Shown here piece by piece: positions 59,986 through 64,000 of a stretch of 64,000 nucleotides of DNA. Position 1 is the stretch's first letter, and each line of letters starts with the position of its first letter. Origin of the DNA: Amycolatopsis sp. FDAARGOS 1241 (GTDB taxonomy: Bacteria > Actinomycetota > Actinomycetes > Mycobacteriales > Pseudonocardiaceae); the NCBI RefSeq assembly GCF_016889705.1, contig NZ_CP069526.1:9142001-9206000 (forward strand), written 5' to 3'. The notes under the pieces are model-generated. The model saw only the letters and a list, made by a program, of their open reading frames with translations. It had not been told where the DNA came from and did no database searches. The translations under genes and the position numbers were made by a program.

Positions 59986-61780
59986 GGTAGACTGGTATTG
60001 GGGACGCCCCCCGTGGAGGGTGGGGGCTGCCCCCAGGTGTGGTGTGCCGCGGGCGGCAAGGGCGCAACGGGTTGTGGCCGCCACCGGTGGGGTCAGAAGC
60101 GGTGGCGTGACTCCGTTTTCCGCTTGACGGTGGACTAGTCCACTGGGGTGGATGATGGGCGCTTGAGTTGCGGGGCCCCGGGCGGAGTTGTGCACAGGCG
60201 GCGGGTTGGTGAACGGTGTTTTGTCCCCAGTCGATGGCCTTGCCCGCAGAGCGACGATTTGTGACGGAGAGTGCTGCCTCCACCAGTGGTGAAGTGCGGG
60301 TGCCTCGCCGTCGCCGGCGGACCTGGGCCGGTGCTGATCTCGGTGGGACCGTGATCGGTGGCGGTGGCTGGAAGAGCGCGACGCCTCCGACGTCCCGCGG
60401 GATGCTGCTGCGCTGATTCCGAAGCGACCGGGTTGGAGAGGTTCAGCCGGCGTTGACGAGTCACGACAGGAGTCTGCGAGAAACGCGGAGGGCCGATCAT
60501 GGCAATTGGGACCGATTTGCCGGGGTACGGTCTGCACCAGATTCGTGGCCATCGCCGGTCAGCCTCCCGGCGTGGTCCAGTTCGACTCATGGGGAAACAT
60601 CGGCCGGACTGGTGATGGCAATGTCAGTCCGAGATGGCCGACCGCCAGCTCGACTCGCCACGGCCACCGAGTCCGACTCGCGTCGGCCAGGGCCGGCTAA
60701 CGCCGGTCCGACTTGCGTCAGTCAACCTCAGCAGAGCTAGCCGGCACCGACAGTCCCATCGTTGGCGGCCAACTGCGGTCCAACGCTTGGCCGGGAACAC
60801 CGGCGCGACGCGGGGTGGACGACAGCCGGCCTTGGGGTGGTTGGCCGCACCGCCTCGCGGCAAGCCCACCCGGCGGCGGTCAACTCCAGCGCGAGTCGCG
60901 TCGACCGGCCCAGGGCGAGGTTGCGGCGAGCCGGGTTCGAACCAGCTCGACACCCATTACCAGCTCCGACGGTAGCCGGGACTCGCGGTGGTCGGCGCCG
61001 CACCCCCCGCGGCAAGCCAGTCGAGGTCACCGGGCGACGGTGGACTCCAGCGCGAGTCGCGCCGACCCGTCGAGGGCGGCGTTGCGGCGAGCCGAGATCC
61101 GAGCCAGCTTGCACCACATCACCAGGTCGGCCGACAGCCGGGCTTGGTCGGGGTCGTCGGTAACGGTGCGGCTTGCGGCGTGGCACGTCCGGTTCACCGG
61201 GCGGCGGCGAACTCCAGCCTGACTCGCGCCGACCCGTCGAGGGCGGCGTTGCAGCGAGCCGAGATCCGAGCCAGCTTGCACCACATCACCAAGTCGGCCG
61301 ACAGCCGGACTTGGTGGCGCCGGTGCGGCTTGCGGCGGGCCAGTCCGGTTTATCGGGCGGCGGTCGACTCCGGCGCGTCGCGTCGACTCGTGGAGTGCGA
61401 GCTTGCTCCGAGCCGATTCGAGCCAGCTTGCTCCACATCGCTGGGTCGGACGGCAACCGGACGTCGGGTGGTTGGCCCGCCGCGGCCTGCGGCGGGCCAA
61501 CCCGGTTCATCGGGCGGCGATCGCCTTCAGTGCGAGTTGCGTTGACCCGACCAGTGCGGCCGTGCGTCGAGCCGGGATCGAGGCAGCTCGATCCCGGCTC
61601 GACGGCTCACAGCCAGGCCGCGGCAGACAGCCCACAACCGCCCGCCGAACGGCCGGGTCACGCCCTGATGTCCGGACAACCCGGCACGGTGAACAAACCC
61701 GGCCAAATCGATACTGCCCGGTAGAAGCCCACCTGGAGGCCGCAACGACCCCAACCCGACCGGGTCGAACGGGGAAAGCC
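59986..61780. other. 1.8-kb gene-free region with a degenerate tandem array
   Basis: All open frames here are products of biased composition and cross from one repeat unit to the next in changing frames, so I call no gene. The left part (59986-60790) contains scattered inverted repeats, such as the palindrome tggactagtcca (60131-60142), and one ttgtcccca motif. The right part is the tandem array described separately. Confidence 0.7.
60790..61610. repeat. Degenerate tandem array, about 160-bp unit, five copies
   Basis: A landmark beginning ttgcggcgagccg and running on through gatccgagccagctt recurs at 60921, 61082, 61249, 61403 and 61562 (spacings 161, 167, 154, 159). A second landmark, gactccagcgcgagtcgcg or close variants, precedes each by 35-50 bases. 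The two middle units are the most alike; the outer ones are more diverged. The drift of reading frame between units argues against a repeat protein. Confidence 0.8.
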
Positions 61781-62929
61781 CTACTCGGCCTTCGCCAGTT
61801 CGTGGGCCAGGACGTCGGCGAAGGTGAAGGTGCCCGTGGGCTGGTCGCCTTCGCCGAGGAGGTACAGGCGCTTCACGGCGATGAGGATGCCCTCGGCGAC
61901 GATGTCGCGGAAGGCGGGGTCGCCGAGTTTGCGGCTGTCGTCCGGATTGGTGAGGTAGCCGATCTCCACGCGGACCGCGGGGCAGCGCGTGCGGGTGAAG
62001 ATCTCCCACGTCTTGTAGTGGGTGCGGCAGTCCAACAGCCCCGTGCGGGCGACGACCTCGCGCTGGATGTAGCCGGCCAGGAGTTCGCCGACGGTGGAGG
62101 TGGTGCCGTTGCCGGTGCCGAAGTGGAAGCTGGCGACGCCCTGGGCGCGCGGGGAGCGGTTGCCGTCGCTGTGCAGGCTCAGGAACAGGTCCGCGCCGGC
62201 GTCGTTGGCGAAGCGGGCGCGTTCGAAGTCCGTGGGGCTGTGGTTGGGGCCCCGCGAGATCAACGCTTCCATGCCGGTCGCCTGCATGCGGCCCTCGAGC
62301 CGCCGGGCGAGGTCCCAGGCGATATCGGCCTCGCGGAGGCCACCGGCGACCACGCCGAGGTCCTCGCCGCCGTGGCCGGGGTCGATCACGATGCGCTTGC
62401 CGCGCAGGCGCGGGCCCGCCTGGCGGACCTGCTCCTGCTCGCGCAGGAACACCGGGCGACCGCCGCGGGCGCGCGGCGACGAGAGGCGGTGCAGCTCGCG
62501 GATCGTGGCCGGACCGCAGATGCCGTCGGGCGACAGGCGCATGTCGCGCTGGAACGTCTTCAGCGCGCGCTCCGTCTGGGGGCCGAAATAACCGTCGGGG
62601 CGGCCGGCGTCGAAGCCGAGCTCCGTGAGGCGCTCCTGCAACGCGAAGACGTCGTCGCCCTGCACGGGCGACGACAACATGTACTGCAGCGGACGGCTCC
62701 CCAAGTGGAAGCTCGCGCCCTTCAGCGCCTGGAACGTCGCCGGGCCGACCACACCGTCGGTGATCAGCCCGCGGCGCTGCTGGAACGCACGCACCGCGTG
62801 CTCGACGGCGGCGTCGAAGGTGCCGTACGTCTCGGTCCCCGCCACCGGCGGGAGCAGGTCCATCCCGGCAAGGATCGACCTGATCTCGGCGACGTCCGGA
62901 CCGGCGTCACCGCGGCGGAGTACCCGCAT
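61781..62929 (-). CDS. cwlM: Peptidoglycan amidase-like regulator CwlM
   Basis: ATG at 62929, with gaggag upstream, gives 382 residues and no signal peptide. Two peptidoglycan-binding (PG_binding_1) domains lie at about 5-75 and 85-155 (VEHAVRAFQQRRGLITDGVV; DGYFGPQTERALKTFQRDMR). The amidase_3 domain spans about 180-360. Zinc-site candidates remain: His in IDPGHGGED, Glu in GLREADIAW, His in LFLSLHSDGN, and Glu in VRVEIGYLTNPDD. In mycobacteria CwlM is a cytoplasmic, PknB-phosphorylated activator of MurA. Location next to trxA matches. Whether this copy hydrolyses peptidoglycan is open. Confidence 0.9.
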   Translation of the reverse strand: MRVLRRGDAGPDVAEIRSILAGMDLLPPVAGTETYGTFDAAVEHAVRAFQQRRGLITDGVVGPATFQALKGASFHLGSRPLQYMLSSPVQGDDVFALQERLTELGFDAGRPDGYFGPQTERALKTFQRDMRLSPDGICGPATIRELHRLSSPRARGGRPVFLREQEQVRQAGPRLRGKRIVIDPGHGGEDLGVVAGGLREADIAWDLARRLEGRMQATGMEALISRGPNHSPTDFERARFANDAGADLFLSLHSDGNRSPRAQGVASFHFGTGNGTTSTVGELLAGYIQREVVARTGLLDCRTHYKTWEIFTRTRCPAVRVEIGYLTNPDDSRKLGDPAFRDIVAEGILIAVKRLYLLGEGDQPTGTFTFADVLAHELAKAE

Positions 62930-63216
62930 GCACTCCTCGCTCTTCCTAGGGCACCGAAACCAGCTCGGCGCGAAACGCGAAACAAGAACCCTGTGTGGGT
63001 GGCAAGCCCAGGCACCCATTGTGCCCTGTGAACTCTCGGTGAGCGCGCAGGCCCGGTTGGTATGACCCGGGCGGGCGCAAGCCCCCACCGGCCGGACACG
63101 CCCGTGCACCTGCGTGATCGTGGCCACGGACACTTCGCCCGGACGTGCGAGAACCCGGGTCGGCGGGGCGATTCCCGCAGGCCCGGGTTCTCAGCGGCCG
63201 GACGGCGCGTGCTCGG
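62930..63216. other. Spacer between trxA and cwlM with terminator hairpin
   Basis: No gene is seen. The cwlM promoter should lie here. A hairpin at 63149-63192 ends the trxB-trxA transcript. Other open frames in the spacer are extensions of cwlM or shadows. Confidence 0.6.
63149..63192 (-). terminator. Hairpin downstream of trxA
   Basis: gagaacccggg and cccgggttctc pair perfectly (11 bp) around a 22-base loop, starting 25 bases after the trxA stop. T-tract lacking. Confidence 0.7.
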
Positions 63217-63540
63217 TCAGAGCACGTCGGCCAGGTCGGACAGCAGCGCGGCCTTGGGCTTGGCACCGACGATCTGCTTCACCGGCTTGCCGCCCTGGAA
63301 CAGGATCAGCGTCGGGATCGACATCACCTGGTAGTCACGCGCCGTGTTCGGGTTCTCGTCGATGTCGAGCTTCGCGACGGTCAGCTTCTCGCCGTTCTCG
63401 GCCGCGATCTCCTCGAGCACCGGCGCGACCATCTTGCACGGCCCGCACCAGGTCGCCCAGAAATCGACCAGAACCGGCTTCTCACTGGTGAGCACGTCAT
63501 CCACGAAACTCTTGTCGGTCACCTTCACGGTGTTGGCCAT
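63217..63540 (-). CDS. trxA: Thioredoxin
   Basis: ATG 63540 gives 107 residues, [20 protein letters not shown]. The active site is [16 protein letters not shown], with the cis-proline in [10 protein letters not shown]. General thiol-disulfide reductant, reduced by the thioredoxin reductase encoded 46 bases upstream. The upstream frame to 63747 lies within trxB and is rejected. Confidence 0.97.
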   Translation of the reverse strand: MANTVKVTDKSFVDDVLTSEKPVLVDFWATWCGPCKMVAPVLEEIAAENGEKLTVAKLDIDENPNTARDYQVMSIPTLILFQGGKPVKQIVGAKPKAALLSDLADVL

Positions 63541-63586
63541 CGGTTTCTCCTTCAGGTGGTCGGAAACTCGGGAAGACTCGGAAAGA

Positions 63587-64000
63587 TCAACGGGCGCCGG
63601 CGCCGTAGCCGCCGCCGACCAGCTCGGCCGCCTCGTGGGCATCCGGGTCGCCGTGCTCGGCCAGCCATCGTTCCGCGTCGATGGCCGCGCTGCACCCCGA
63701 ACCCGCCGCCGTGATCGCCTGCCGATAGGTGCGATCCACCAGATCACCGGCCGCGAACACCCCCGGCACGTTCGTGTACGACGTACGACCCCGCGTCACC
63801 ACGTAACCGTCCTCGTCCAGCTCGACCTGGCCCCGCACCAGCTCGCTGCGCGGGTCGTGCCCGATCGCGACGAAGAACCCGGTCACGTCCAGCTGCTTCT
63901 CCTCGCCGGTCCGGGTGTCCTTCACCGTCAGGCCCGAAACCTTGCCGTCCCCCTCGACACCCGTGATCTGCGAGTTCAGCTGCCACTTGATCTTGTCGTT
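63587..64000 (-). CDS. trxB: Thioredoxin reductase, C-terminal part (cut by window edge)
   Basis: The last 137 residues are visible. [20 protein letters not shown] and [20 protein letters not shown] (the FAD-binding ATG/AGD motif) identify NADPH-thioredoxin reductase. The CxxC and NADPH sites lie beyond 64000. A C-terminal extension of about 25 residues ([20 protein letters not shown]) follows the last helix. It forms an operon with trxA. Confidence 0.95.
   Translation of the reverse strand, partial: NDKIKWQLNSQITGVEGDGKVSGLTVKDTRTGEEKQLDVTGFFVAIGHDPRSELVRGQVELDEDGYVVTRGRTSYTNVPGVFAAGDLVDRTYRQAITAAGSGCSAAIDAERWLAEHGDPDAHEAAELVGGGYGAGAR

Noticed and set aside
60400..61724. Frames encoding repeated LHHITKSADSR-like peptides
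   Set aside because: The peptide recurs only because the DNA is tandemly repeated; frame is not kept from unit to unit and stops interrupt.

Overview
The window reads as an actinobacterial chromosome, most likely a Pseudonocardiaceae member of the Amycolatopsis type. This is inferred from very high GC, the order trxB-trxA-cwlM ... parB-parA-rsmG-jag-yidC-yidD-rnpA-rpmH / dnaA-dnaN-gnd-recF-DUF721-gyrB-gyrA-DUF3566-tRNA-Ile-tRNA-Ala, an SsgA-like protein, GTG starts and DLW-39 and DUF3566 proteins. The genus is not proven.

Right part (about 34.3-64 kb): the replication-origin neighbourhood. dnaA, dnaN, gnd, recF, the DciA-like DUF721 gene, gyrB and gyrA read leftward. rpmH, rnpA, yidD, yidC, jag, rsmG, parA and parB read rightward from the same divide. 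The 1.26 kb between dnaA and dnaN carries many DnaA-box-like 9-mers and an AT-richer stretch, and is the likely oriC. Four parS-type palindromes surround rsmG/parA, and a fifth palindrome lies near the tRNA genes. Beyond parB come a DinB-like protein, a D-Ala-D-Ala ligase family protein, a PLP aminotransferase, a GNAT protein, an SRPBCC protein, about 2 kb of non-coding DNA with a degenerate 160-bp tandem array, and cwlM-trxA-trxB (trxB cut by the window end).

Middle part (about 14.6-34.3 kb): a mobile element abutting the 3' end of tRNA-Ala. It has a tyrosine integrase fused in frame to an APH-type kinase domain, a GntR regulator plus HAD phosphatase operon, an excisionase-like HTH protein, and a tightly overlapping leftward transfer operon. 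That operon encodes a VirD4/TraG-like coupling ATPase, an SsgA-like protein, small proteins, DUF4913, a DUF2637 membrane protein and a MobF relaxase-helicase (TraA). No T4SS core genes are seen. The left flank is decayed: a C5 methyltransferase broken by a stop codon and an IS3-family remnant, a truncated nucleoside 2-deoxyribosyltransferase-like gene, and a frameshifted gene. No second att site was found, so the left end of the element is undefined.

Left part (1-14.6 kb): a complete type I-E CRISPR-Cas locus. cas3-cas8e-cse2-cas7-cas5-cas6e-cas1-cas2 all read leftward with overlapping junctions, followed by a 43-repeat array whose leader lies on the cas2 side. The locus is bracketed by two direct copies of a 150-bp segment that looks like the 3' end of an ATP-dependent DNA ligase gene. 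Outside it are a partial IS630-family transposase (window edge) and a 616-bp IS701-like deletion derivative with clear terminal inverted repeats and a CTAG target duplication.

How they fit together: the core half encodes initiation, elongation clamp, supercoiling, segregation and membrane-protein insertion. The accessory half is layered mobile DNA beside an adaptive immune locus. The most unusual feature is the integrase-kinase fusion with its GntR/HAD partner operon.
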